A DNA stretch of 64,000 nt from Candidatus Zixiibacteriota bacterium (lineage in GTDB: Bacteria; Zixibacteria; MSB-5A5; GN15; FEB-12), in NCBI GenBank assembly GCA_040756055.1, contig JBFLZR010000001.1:189849-253848 (forward strand), read 5' to 3'. A program made the position numbers and the translations under genes. How positions within the stretch are numbered: the first letter of the stretch is position 1; each line of letters opens with the position of its first letter. Shown one piece after another: positions 18,333 through 26,111 of the stretch. The notes beneath the pieces were generated by a model. It was not told the origin of the DNA, did no database searches, and saw only the letters and a list, made by a program, of their open reading frames with translations.

Positions 18333-20801
18333 ATGTTTACTGGGAAAATTAAGACGGGACGGTTATCGATACGAACTCTCGTTCTGACGGGGATCTTTAT
18401 TGGACTAGCCGTGCCGGCATCACTTGATGCCCGGCAGGTAGTAATAGGGTCAAGTGACCTTCCCTATACGGCATCGACCCCCTACGACACAATTACTTTT
18501 AACTCCAGCAGAATCAGCACGACAGGAAGTGGAATATATGTTACGGCCAATAATGTCACGATTGACCTTCAAGACGACACACTCGAATTTGGAACTGGTA
18601 ACGGTGACCGCGTCTACGGCGTCTACACTTCTTACCATAGGACCAACCTGAACATAATCGGGGACCCCGTAAATCATGGGCTGATACTACACGGTGGAGG
18701 AACAGTTCGGGCTGATTCGGTTTACAACTGTCGCAATGTCCTAACGCTTGGTGGTTTGACCAGGGATATTACGATTCAATTCGTCGACATGCAGATTAAT
18801 GGCTGGAACACTCACAACTATTCGCATGCGGATGGCACGATAAGCAATCTGACTATATCTGATTGCAGGATAATTAATCACGGTCATGGATTCACGAGCA
18901 GATGTTCGTTCGATGGGGCGGCAATTTATCTGCCGGCCAATTCCACTTTGGGGGCGACAATAACCAACTGCTATGTCGAATCGTATCATGCCGCTGTTTA
19001 TTTGTCGGGCAAAGCGGAAATCGCGTCATGCACCCTCATGGTGGATGCAAAGAATGACCTTTATTATCCTGGCGACCCGTGGGACCAGGTCTGCTATACA
19101 TCGGCTAATGCGATTGCCATATCTACGTGGATACTATCACCGGGCACGTCTTTTCACGATAACGTGATACTGTCGGGTGTGGAAAACGAGGGGTGCGATG
19201 GGGCATTTCTAATATGTTATGCAGCGGGTACGGAGGACAACCCCATATCAATCTACAATAACGAAGCAATCATCCATCGCGGAAGGGATGACCATTACGG
19301 GGCCTATCTTACCGCAAAGGGCTACAAGCAAAGGTGGAGCAACAAGCATGTAAAGATTTACAACAATCAGTTCACTGTGGTCGGTCATAGCAACCATCCT
19401 CTCTACCCCAACGCTTACAACGCAACCGTTGAGGGGATGGCCATGTTGTTCATTGACCAGTTCCACGGTTCTGAGGGACAATTCTGCGATAGCTTCGTAA
19501 CTGTTGAGAACAATCGAATTCTGGCAATTGACAGCGGAGGGGCTACCGCTTCTGGTTATAACATCTGTATCAGGGGCGAGAACACAGGTTATAATTGGCA
19601 AAGTGCCGGCAATATTTGGCGGAACAACTACTTCGAAGCATCCGACCTTGGCGGTAAGATTGGCTATCCTGATGGCGGTAAGTGTATCAATTTCCTGAGT
19701 CAGGGTGATACTCTGTTCGCGTTGTCGCAGGTATTTTACGCGTTTGATATCGGCGACTGGAATGGGCCCTGTACCGCTAACGTTATTAGGGACCTAGTCT
19801 ATTCGCGGGGCGCGCCGGAGGATGACCTCGACTGGGATATAAATGCCGCCGGAAGTGATATTTCTTTTGAGCGAACTCTTCGGGTCTTTGCCAGGGGTAC
19901 CAATGACCTCGGTGTGGCGGGAGCCGCTGTCTCGGTCTGGAATAACTACGGGAATCTTGTATATTCCGGCTTTACCAACTCATCCGGTTTGGATACGGCA
20001 TATATCAAATATGACCACGAATTCTACAGTATAGCCGACTCCACTTCGTTTAACGATTTCACAGTCAGGGTGTCCAAGGACGGCGATGACAGTACGATAG
20101 TGATGACGATTGACGGCCTGTCTTCGAAATCGCAGTTATCGCCAACGTTGGGACTGAATATGGATGGTACGGGCGACACAACCGTAATCTCTGACGACAC
20201 CACCCCTCCATCGGCGCCCGATTCGCTGAAGGCGGAGCAGGGGACTCTACAGGGGTCAGTTGAGCTTGACTGGCTGGCCCCCGGTGATGACGGTACAATC
20301 GGGACTGCCACCGGGTATCAACTGATGTGGTCATCGCAGCCGCTTAATGTGGCGCTCTGGAACGATGCCACCACGCTGTGGAATCCGAAGCCTTATGGGC
20401 AGCAGGAAGAATATACCATTGCCAGCTCACCGCCAATCGGGGAGCTTTATGTTTATCTTCGGGCTTTTGACGAAGTTCCCAATTATTCCGCGGTTACATC
20501 CATTGTTCCTTTCGGAAGCGGGGATATTGCCGATACGGGAGATGACGCCTTCATTGTTCACTACTCCCCCAACCCGGTGCACTTTACGCAGGGGGAGTAT
20601 GTTACTTTTACGCTGCCACAGCAACCGGTGGATTTGTTGATTCAGACGGTATCTGGTGAAACGGTGGTTCTGATGACCGGGGTCTCTGGCGAGTGGCGGT
20701 GGAACGGCACGAATGCTTCTGGAAACCGGGTGGCGACCGGAGTCTATTCGTGGTTCGTGCCGGGGACAGATCAAAACGGTAAAATAGTTGTAAAGCCTTA
20801 G
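18333..20801 (+). CDS. Secreted right-handed beta-helix protein with FnIII module and C-terminal sorting-like domain
   Basis: This 822-residue protein begins with a signal peptide (LVLTGIFIGLAVPASLDA, ending near residue 34). About residues 60-480 consist of parallel beta-helix-like coils rich in N, T and I, with phrases such as NVTIDLQDDTLEF, NLTISDCRIINH and TITNCYVESYHAAVYL. This is the pattern of pectate-lyase-type carbohydrate-binding or carbohydrate-cleaving proteins. A fibronectin-III-like segment (PPSAPDSLKAEQG to VYLRAFDEVP) follows. The last 90 residues (YSPNPVHFTQGEYVTFTLP, then WNGTNASGNRVATGVYSWF and GKIVVKP) match the style of T9SS type A or FlgD-like C-terminal domains. Its position behind the glycan locus suggests a surface protein that binds or processes that glycan. 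Confidence 0.75.
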   Translation: MFTGKIKTGRLSIRTLVLTGIFIGLAVPASLDARQVVIGSSDLPYTASTPYDTITFNSSRISTTGSGIYVTANNVTIDLQDDTLEFGTGNGDRVYGVYTSYHRTNLNIIGDPVNHGLILHGGGTVRADSVYNCRNVLTLGGLTRDITIQFVDMQINGWNTHNYSHADGTISNLTISDCRIINHGHGFTSRCSFDGAAIYLPANSTLGATITNCYVESYHAAVYLSGKAEIASCTLMVDAKNDLYYPGDPWDQVCYTSANAIAISTWILSPGTSFHDNVILSGVENEGCDGAFLICYAAGTEDNPISIYNNEAIIHRGRDDHYGAYLTAKGYKQRWSNKHVKIYNNQFTVVGHSNHPLYPNAYNATVEGMAMLFIDQFHGSEGQFCDSFVTVENNRILAIDSGGATASGYNICIRGENTGYNWQSAGNIWRNNYFEASDLGGKIGYPDGGKCINFLSQGDTLFALSQVFYAFDIGDWNGPCTANVIRDLVYSRGAPEDDLDWDINAAGSDISFERTLRVFARGTNDLGVAGAAVSVWNNYGNLVYSGFTNSSGLDTAYIKYDHEFYSIADSTSFNDFTVRVSKDGDDSTIVMTIDGLSSKSQLSPTLGLNMDGTGDTTVISDDTTPPSAPDSLKAEQGTLQGSVELDWLAPGDDGTIGTATGYQLMWSSQPLNVALWNDATTLWNPKPYGQQEEYTIASSPPIGELYVYLRAFDEVPNYSAVTSIVPFGSGDIADTGDDAFIVHYSPNPVHFTQGEYVTFTLPQQPVDLLIQTVSGETVVLMTGVSGEWRWNGTNASGNRVATGVYSWFVPGTDQNGKIVVKP

Positions 20802-21135
20802 CTTCACCGGTTGCAGCAGCTTGTTATTGGCGATATTTCTCATTCACCTTTGGTAAACAGCAAATTCTGTTTCGACCTGAGTTTGTGGGCACACTTTATT
20901 TGTTTGCGCCGAAAAGGTTTGGAACAAATCCGAGAAAACAGCGGTTTACGACAAGTAACACAGGAACTTGTTGTCAGGCTGTCGAGGGACGCCACCCAGC
21001 CGAAAACACGATTTGAATTAACGCAGTATAAAAACAAAGCTTTTTGATAATTGACTTTAGATATATTCCCATTTAATTGACTATTGTAAAGATAGTTAGC
21101 GCAGGGTATAACTGGATTTTTAAGGGGAATCTTCA
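20802..21135. other. Intergenic region upstream of the NadE-ACP-ligase module
   Basis: No gene is supported. A hairpin with arms CGACAAGT (20949-20956) and ACTTGTTG (20966-20973) lacks a T-tract, so it is not a standard terminator. A possible promoter for the following operon is TTGACT (21051-21056), 17 bases, then TAATTG (21074-21079); only the -35 is good. TAAGGGGAA just before the TTG start at 21136 is the likely ribosome binding site. Confidence 0.3.
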
Positions 21136-22098
21136 TTGAAATTTGATAAGAATAGTCTCAAAATCGATGCCGCTGCCGTAAGCGAACAGCTGGCAGAGAC
21201 CATTCGGACACAGATCCGTAGCACACTGCGCAAAGCGGGCGCGGTAGTAGGCATTTCTGGAGGTATCGATTCATCGGTCGTGCTGGCTCTGTGCGCCAAA
21301 GCGTTGGGCCCAAAACGAGTCCTGGGAATTATGATGCCCGAGACCGATTCATCGCCTGACTCCCTCACCCTGGCACGCCTTCTGGCTGACAAATTCGGCG
21401 TGGAAACCGTGGTCGAAAATATCTCGGCGGGTCTCGATGGACTCGGGTGCTACCGCCGCCGCGATGAAGCTATCCGTCAGGTCTTCCCGGAATACGACAA
21501 CCGCTACAAGAGTAAGATCGTGATTCCGACCAATATCCTGGAAAAAGAGACATTCAATTTCTTCAGCCTGACCGTGGAAACACCCGACGGAGAGGTTATG
21601 ACCCGACGCCTGCCCCTTGGAGCCTATCTCCAGATTGTGGCTGCTTCGAATCTCAAGCAACGGCTGAGAATGACCACCCTCTACTACCATGCCGAAAAGC
21701 GTAATTACGCAGTCGCCGGCACAGGCAACAAAGATGAACATCAGCAGGGATTCTTCGTCAAATACGGCGACGGCGGCGCCGATCTCAAACCTATCGCCCA
21801 TCTGTTTAAAATACAAGTTTACCAGCTGGCGGAAGCCCTGGGTGTCCCTGACGAGATACTAAAACGAATTCCTACAACTGACACATATAGTGCCGGGTGC
21901 ACGCAGGAAGAGTTCTTCTTTGGTCTGGACTTCTATCGCATGGATATGCTCTGGTACGCCATGGAACACAATGTGCCTGCCGAAGAAGCGGCGAAGGTGA
22001 TGGACCTGACCCCGGAGCAGGTAGAGAGGGCCTATGCGAATATTCAGCGCAAGATCGACGCAACTGAATATCTGCGCATGGCTCCGCTGGAAATCTAG
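21136..22098 (+). CDS. NadE-like ATP pyrophosphatase/amide synthetase, copy 1
   Basis: This 320-residue protein starts at TTG 21136, behind AAGGGGAA. It has the NAD synthetase fold motifs: PP-loop SGGIDSS (residues 41-47), ASNLKQRLRM, AGTGNKDE, and KYGDGGADLKPIAHLFKIQVYQLAE then IPTTD. It lacks the N-terminal glutaminase domain, so ammonia or another amine would be the nucleophile. Compared with bacterial NH3-dependent NadE as I recall it, there is a segment of roughly 40 extra residues around VFPEYDNRYKSKIVIPTN-ILEKETFNFF, and the loop after PTTD (YSAGCTQEEFFFGL) differs from the usual ADL...DE-LG pattern. The second copy at 24004 shares both features. Housekeeping NAD synthesis is possible, but the ACP and ligase next door suggest another acid substrate. 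Confidence 0.75.
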   Translation: MKFDKNSLKIDAAAVSEQLAETIRTQIRSTLRKAGAVVGISGGIDSSVVLALCAKALGPKRVLGIMMPETDSSPDSLTLARLLADKFGVETVVENISAGLDGLGCYRRRDEAIRQVFPEYDNRYKSKIVIPTNILEKETFNFFSLTVETPDGEVMTRRLPLGAYLQIVAASNLKQRLRMTTLYYHAEKRNYAVAGTGNKDEHQQGFFVKYGDGGADLKPIAHLFKIQVYQLAEALGVPDEILKRIPTTDTYSAGCTQEEFFFGLDFYRMDMLWYAMEHNVPAEEAAKVMDLTPEQVERAYANIQRKIDATEYLRMAPLEI

Positions 22099-22143
22099 TC
22101 TGACGATAACGATAATAATCGATATAAGAGGTTTGTATCAATT

Positions 22144-22401
22144 ATGGCAAGCACCGAAGATATCAAGAAATCCCTTAGAGAATTCATCACCGAAACCTTC
22201 ATGATCGGTGATGAGAGTGAAAAACTGGGTGACTCCGATTCCTTCATGCAAAATGGAATTATAGACTCAACCGGCGTTTTGGAACTGGCCTCATTCATTG
22301 AACAGCAGTACGGTTTCTCGATTGAAGATGACGAAATGACGCCGGGAAATCTGGATTCGCTGAATAATCTGGTAAGTTACGTTTCCAGGAAGCTGGGCTG
22401 A
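22144..22401 (+). CDS. Acyl carrier protein
   Basis: This 85-residue acidic protein has GAGG upstream of ATG 22144. The phosphopantetheine attachment motif is GIIDSTGVLEL, with Ser42 in the D-S-T/L position, and helix II is followed by SFIEQQYGFSIEDDEMTP, typical of discrete ACPs from non-ribosomal and glycan-associated pathways. It is not a fatty-acid-synthesis ACP by context, since no fab genes are near. It lies between a NadE-like enzyme and an AMP-forming ligase, which would load an acid onto its pantetheine arm. Confidence 0.9.
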   Translation: MASTEDIKKSLREFITETFMIGDESEKLGDSDSFMQNGIIDSTGVLELASFIEQQYGFSIEDDEMTPGNLDSLNNLVSYVSRKLG

Positions 22402-22444
22402 CGAATGCCGGCGCGGATTGCCGGCCTTTCAGCGGTTTGACGTC

Positions 22445-23974
22445 ATGAAAGTATTCGATCTTCTCAGGTCAAGCGCGGGGCAATATCCTGACAAAATAGC
22501 CGTGACTCATCACGAGCGACAAGCCACTTTTGGGGAAGTTTTTGACTCCTCCCTGTCCCTGGCCGCTCGTCTTAAGGAAATCCTGCCCGAAAAAGGGCAG
22601 CGGGTCGCTATCCTTATCGAGAACTCTGTTGAATATGTTCAGGCCTTTTTCGCGGTGTTTGCCGCCGGGCATGTCGCGGTTCCACTGGATACCTCCCTCG
22701 ACGCTCAGAGCCTGCGCTATATCACTACCGACTGTCAGGCGCGCGTACTTATCACCAGCGCCAAATTCAGGCGCACCATTCCCGATATCCTCGCGCAGGA
22801 CTCCCAGGTTAAGCTGGTCATCTGCGACAAACAGATTTCTGTTGGCCGCCATGATATCCCGGTAGAACTGCTAAGCGACATATTCTCATCGAAAAGACGA
22901 TATCAGGACAACACGGTCGAAATAGATGAAAACGAGCTGGCGGCCATTTTTTACACGTCAGGCTCGACGGGCAAATCAAAGGGCGTCATGTTGTCACACC
23001 GCAATTTGGTCTCAAATACAATAGCGACTATCGAATATCTAAAGCTGACCAACGATGACGCCGTGATGGTCATCCTGCCGTTTTACTACATCTATGGTAA
23101 TTCCCTGTTATTAACTCATATCGCCTGTGGTGGAAGGCTGGTTATCGACAATCGCTTCATGTACCCCGAGGTCGTGCTGGACACTATGGAACAGGAGAAG
23201 GTAACCGGCCTGTCGGGTGTACCATCCAATTTCATGATTCTGCTGGCCAATTCCACCTTCACCAAGCGCAAACTCGAATCACTTCGCTATTTCACCCAGG
23301 CGGGCGGCGCCATGGCGCCGGAGATTGTAAAGCGGCTGATGGACGCTTTCGGGCACAAAGAAATTTTCATCATGTACGGCCAGACTGAAGCCGCTCCACG
23401 AGTGTCGTATCTTCCTCCCGAGAGGCTTAAAGAAAAACTGGGGTCTATCGGCATCCCCGTCCCCGGCGTGCGGATGGCGGTGGTAGATGATGACGGCAAC
23501 GAACTGCCGGTTGGCGAAGTTGGCGAAATCATGGTCACCGGCCCAAACGTCATGCTCGGCTACTGGAATCAAACGGATGAGGAGAACGATGTTCTCCGCG
23601 ACGGTCGCCTGTTCACAGGGGATCTGGCACGAATGGACAAAGACGGATATTTCTACGTGGTTGGTCGCAAGAAGGAAATCATCAAGACCGGCGGCAACAG
23701 GGTAAGCGTTAAGGAAGTCGAAGAATGTATCCTCGAGTGCGAAAAAGTGCTCGAGGTAGCCGTATTCGGTGTCCCGGACCCTATTCTGGGTGAGGCTATA
23801 AAGGCAGTCATCGTCTTAAACAACGGACAACAAGCCGAGAGTAAAGAGATATCCGATCACTGTCGAATCAGGCTGGCCAGCCATAAGGTTCCGAAATTGA
23901 TCGAGTTTGCCGGTTCTCTTCCGAAGCAGAAATCCGGAAAGATAGATAAGATGAAACTCAAGAGCGCAAAATAG
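22445..23974 (+). CDS. AMP-forming acyl/aryl-ACP ligase
   Basis: This is an ANL-superfamily adenylating enzyme of 509 residues from ATG 22445; an in-frame TTG at 22418 would add nine. I prefer the ATG because KVFDLLRSSAGQYPDKIAV is the normal family start. Motifs: FYTSGSTGKSKGVMLSHRN (ATP loop), MYGQTEAAP (Y-G-x-T-E), TGDLARMDKDGYFYVVGRKKE (hinge region) and the C-terminal lysine in PKQKSGKIDKMKL. All catalytic elements seem intact. It closely follows the ACP gene, so I infer that it activates a carboxylic acid and loads this ACP. The acid cannot be deduced. Confidence 0.85.
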   Translation: MKVFDLLRSSAGQYPDKIAVTHHERQATFGEVFDSSLSLAARLKEILPEKGQRVAILIENSVEYVQAFFAVFAAGHVAVPLDTSLDAQSLRYITTDCQARVLITSAKFRRTIPDILAQDSQVKLVICDKQISVGRHDIPVELLSDIFSSKRRYQDNTVEIDENELAAIFYTSGSTGKSKGVMLSHRNLVSNTIATIEYLKLTNDDAVMVILPFYYIYGNSLLLTHIACGGRLVIDNRFMYPEVVLDTMEQEKVTGLSGVPSNFMILLANSTFTKRKLESLRYFTQAGGAMAPEIVKRLMDAFGHKEIFIMYGQTEAAPRVSYLPPERLKEKLGSIGIPVPGVRMAVVDDDGNELPVGEVGEIMVTGPNVMLGYWNQTDEENDVLRDGRLFTGDLARMDKDGYFYVVGRKKEIIKTGGNRVSVKEVEECILECEKVLEVAVFGVPDPILGEAIKAVIVLNNGQQAESKEISDHCRIRLASHKVPKLIEFAGSLPKQKSGKIDKMKLKSAK

Positions 23975-24003
23975 AAGAGTTACGAATATAGAAAGGAAGT
24001 CAC

Positions 24004-24996
24004 ATGAAGCCGATACGCGACCTTCTCAAAATAGACCCCAGGCTCGAAAGCGCCACCGTCGTGGATTTCATGGCAGCACAATTAAAGGGAACACCCAAGA
24101 GAGATGGAATTATTGTGGGCGTCAGCGGGGGTATCGATTCGGCCGTGGTTGCCTCGCTGGCTGTTGAGGCCATCGGCAGGGACAAAGTATATGGCCTGAT
24201 ACTGCCCGAAAAAGAGTCCAACCCGATTTCGGCCCAATACGCCCGCAAGATCATCGACAAACTTGGCATAAAGCACCACACGGTTGATCTGACCGAGGCA
24301 GTGGGCAGTTTCGCCGCTTACAAAACGCGCGATGATGTTATCAAGAGCATTTTCCCCGAATACAATGAAAGCTACAAATTCAACATCTATCTGCCGCAAA
24401 ATCTTCTAAATGTCGACCGTTACAATTTCTACACCCTGCGCATCGATGACGGCAAGGGCAATCACAAGGAGAAAAGGCTGACCAAACAGCAGTTTCTGGC
24501 CATCACCTCGGCGGCCAACGTCAAAATCCGCTCGCGCATGATAGCGCTTTATTTCTGGGGCGAGCAAATGAACTATCTGGTCGCGGGCACAACCAACAAG
24601 ACCGAGTTCCTGTTGGGTGATTTCTGCAAGTTCGGCGATGGCGGCACGGACGTGGAAGCTATATCGCATCTGTACAAGTTGCAGGTGTATCAGCTCGGCG
24701 AGTATTTCGGCGTCCCCAAAGAGATAATCGACAGAACGCCAAGCCCGGATACATTCAGCCTGCCGGTTTCCGATCAGGATTTCTATTTCTGTTTGCCTTT
24801 TGACGTTCTCGACCCGCTTCTGTACGCGTGGGAGTATAAGGTCGACATCAACCAAGTATCGAAAGAACTGGGCCTTACTCCCGATCAGATTAAGCGTGCT
24901 TATCGTGATTTCGAGTCCAAGCACACTTCCACCGAGCACATTCGCCAGTTGCCTTACGCCATCGAACGCGATTGGCCGGCCTACCTATCGAAATAA
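24004..24996 (+). CDS. NadE-like ATP pyrophosphatase/amide synthetase, copy 2
   Basis: This 330-residue protein has AAGGAAG before ATG 24004. The PP-loop SGGIDSA occupies residues 41-47. Further motifs are AANVKIRSRMIALYFWGEQ, GTTNKTE, KFGDGGTDVEAISHLYKLQVYQLGE and TPSPD. It shares with copy 1 the extra segment (IFPEYNESYKFNIYLPQN-LLNVDRYNFYTLRIDDG) and the altered loop after P-x-x-D (TFSLPVSDQDFYFCL), so both belong to one subfamily apart from textbook NadE. No glutaminase domain is present. It ends the module at a strong terminator. One of the two may still make NAD; the other may be specialised, or both may amidate ACP-borne acids. Confidence 0.75.
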   Translation: MKPIRDLLKIDPRLESATVVDFMAAQLKGTPKRDGIIVGVSGGIDSAVVASLAVEAIGRDKVYGLILPEKESNPISAQYARKIIDKLGIKHHTVDLTEAVGSFAAYKTRDDVIKSIFPEYNESYKFNIYLPQNLLNVDRYNFYTLRIDDGKGNHKEKRLTKQQFLAITSAANVKIRSRMIALYFWGEQMNYLVAGTTNKTEFLLGDFCKFGDGGTDVEAISHLYKLQVYQLGEYFGVPKEIIDRTPSPDTFSLPVSDQDFYFCLPFDVLDPLLYAWEYKVDINQVSKELGLTPDQIKRAYRDFESKHTSTEHIRQLPYAIERDWPAYLSK

Positions 24997-25026
24997 GCAC
25001 GCTATTGGCGGCGACACAGCCTTCTA

Positions 25027-25051
25027 GGCGGCCCTCGAGGCCGCCTTTTTT
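25027..25051 (+). terminator. Rho-independent terminator after the NadE-ACP-ligase module
   Basis: A perfect 7-bp GC stem, GGCGGCC (25027-25033) and GGCCGCC (25039-25045), encloses a 5-base loop and runs straight into six T residues (25046-25051). It lies 31 bases after the second NadE-like gene and separates the module from the nucleotide-sugar genes. Confidence 0.9.
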
Positions 25052-25091
25052 GTCACAAGTTCCTACCCCATCCAAACCTCCTCCATAGTAC

Positions 25092-25120
25092 TTGACAGGG
25101 CCGTCTCCGGCCGCCAAATT
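25092..25120 (+). promoter_or_regulatory. Candidate promoter of the epimerase-ugd operon
   Basis: TTGACA (25092-25097), 17 bases, then CAAATT (25115-25120), 25 bases before ATG 25146. The -35 is perfect but the -10 is weak. The identical arrangement TTGACA-N17-CAAATT precedes the Wzy-like gene at 10049. The position just past a terminator supports a promoter here. Confidence 0.4.
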
Positions 25121-25145
25121 GGGTGAAATTGTCTTAAGGGAGATT

Positions 25146-26111
25146 ATGCCGGAGTCGATTTTAGTTACGGGGGGATGCGGCTTTATCGGGTCGCACCTTG
25201 TCGATGCCCTGCTGGCCCAGGGGAAACGTGTCACCGTCATCGATAATTTCAACGACTTTTATGAACCATCTATCAAGCGCCGCAACTGCCGGCCGCACCT
25301 GGAATTTGACACATACCGGTTGGTAGAGGCCGACATCAGGGATTCTGAGGCAGTTTCCCGATGCTTTGCCGACGGGCAGTTCAGCGAGGTGATCCACCTC
25401 GCGGCCATGGCCGGGGTGAGACCATCGATCAAAAATCCGGTGCTCTACCAGCAGGTCAACCTGATAGGCACGATGAATCTGCTCGAGGCGTGCCGGCATC
25501 ATTCGGTAAAAAAGTTCATATTTGCTTCGTCATCGTCGGTCTACGGCAACAACAAGAAGGTCCCGTTCTCGGAGAGCGATCCGGTCGATAACCCCATCTC
25601 GCCTTATGCGTCAACCAAAAAGGCCGGTGAGCTGATGGCGTACACTTATCATCACCTCTACGGCATCAGGACCGCCTGTCTTAGGTTTTTCACGGTTTAT
25701 GGCCCGCGGCAGCGCCCGGAAATGGCCATCCACCTTTTCACTCGGAAAATACACAACGGCGAGGAAATCGAGCAGTTTGGCGACGGCGTCTCGCAGCGGG
25801 ACTACACCTTTGTGGAAGACATCGTCGGCGGCATCCTCAGCTGCCGACAGGCGGACTTCGGCTATGAGATAATAAATCTGGGACGTTCCGATACGATTGA
25901 GCTTCGAGAACTGATTTCGAAAATAGAAAAACTACTGAAAAAGACAGCAAAAATAAGAAAAATGCCTCATCAGCCGGGTGATGTTCAGCGCACATTCGCG
26001 GATATCTCCAAGGCTCAGCGCCTTTTGGCATACCAGCCAGAGGTGTCGATAGATGAAGGTCTGGAGAGATTCATAAACTGGTATCTGCGGCAGCAAGGGA
26101 ATAAAACATGA
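25146..26111 (+). CDS. NAD-dependent nucleotide-sugar epimerase (UDP-glucuronate 4-epimerase-like)
   Basis: I choose ATG 25146 because AAGGGAG sits just upstream; an upstream in-frame ATG at 25092 overlaps the probable -35 element. The 321-residue short-chain dehydrogenase has the NAD loop GGCGFIGSHL, IDNFNDFY, SSSSVYGN, the catalytic YASTK (Y-x3-K) and FFTVYGPRQRPEM, all typical of extended SDR epimerases such as UDP-glucuronate 4-epimerase. The next gene makes UDP-glucuronate, and the two overlap by ATGA, so together they would produce UDP-galacturonate for surface glycans. GalE or GalNAc-type epimerase activity is the main alternative. Confidence 0.85.
   Translation: MPESILVTGGCGFIGSHLVDALLAQGKRVTVIDNFNDFYEPSIKRRNCRPHLEFDTYRLVEADIRDSEAVSRCFADGQFSEVIHLAAMAGVRPSIKNPVLYQQVNLIGTMNLLEACRHHSVKKFIFASSSSVYGNNKKVPFSESDPVDNPISPYASTKKAGELMAYTYHHLYGIRTACLRFFTVYGPRQRPEMAIHLFTRKIHNGEEIEQFGDGVSQRDYTFVEDIVGGILSCRQADFGYEIINLGRSDTIELRELISKIEKLLKKTAKIRKMPHQPGDVQRTFADISKAQRLLAYQPEVSIDEGLERFINWYLRQQGNKT

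Noticed and set aside
22418-22444. TTG at 22418 as start of the AMP-forming ligase
   Set aside because: The ATG at 22445 gives the normal family N-terminus; the TTG has no better ribosome binding site. It remains a minor alternative.
21136-24996. Exosortase/PEP-CTERM-associated glycan set
   Set aside because: There is no exosortase, no PEP-CTERM tail and no AsnB-like amidotransferase; only the analogy of ligase plus ACP plus amide-former remains.
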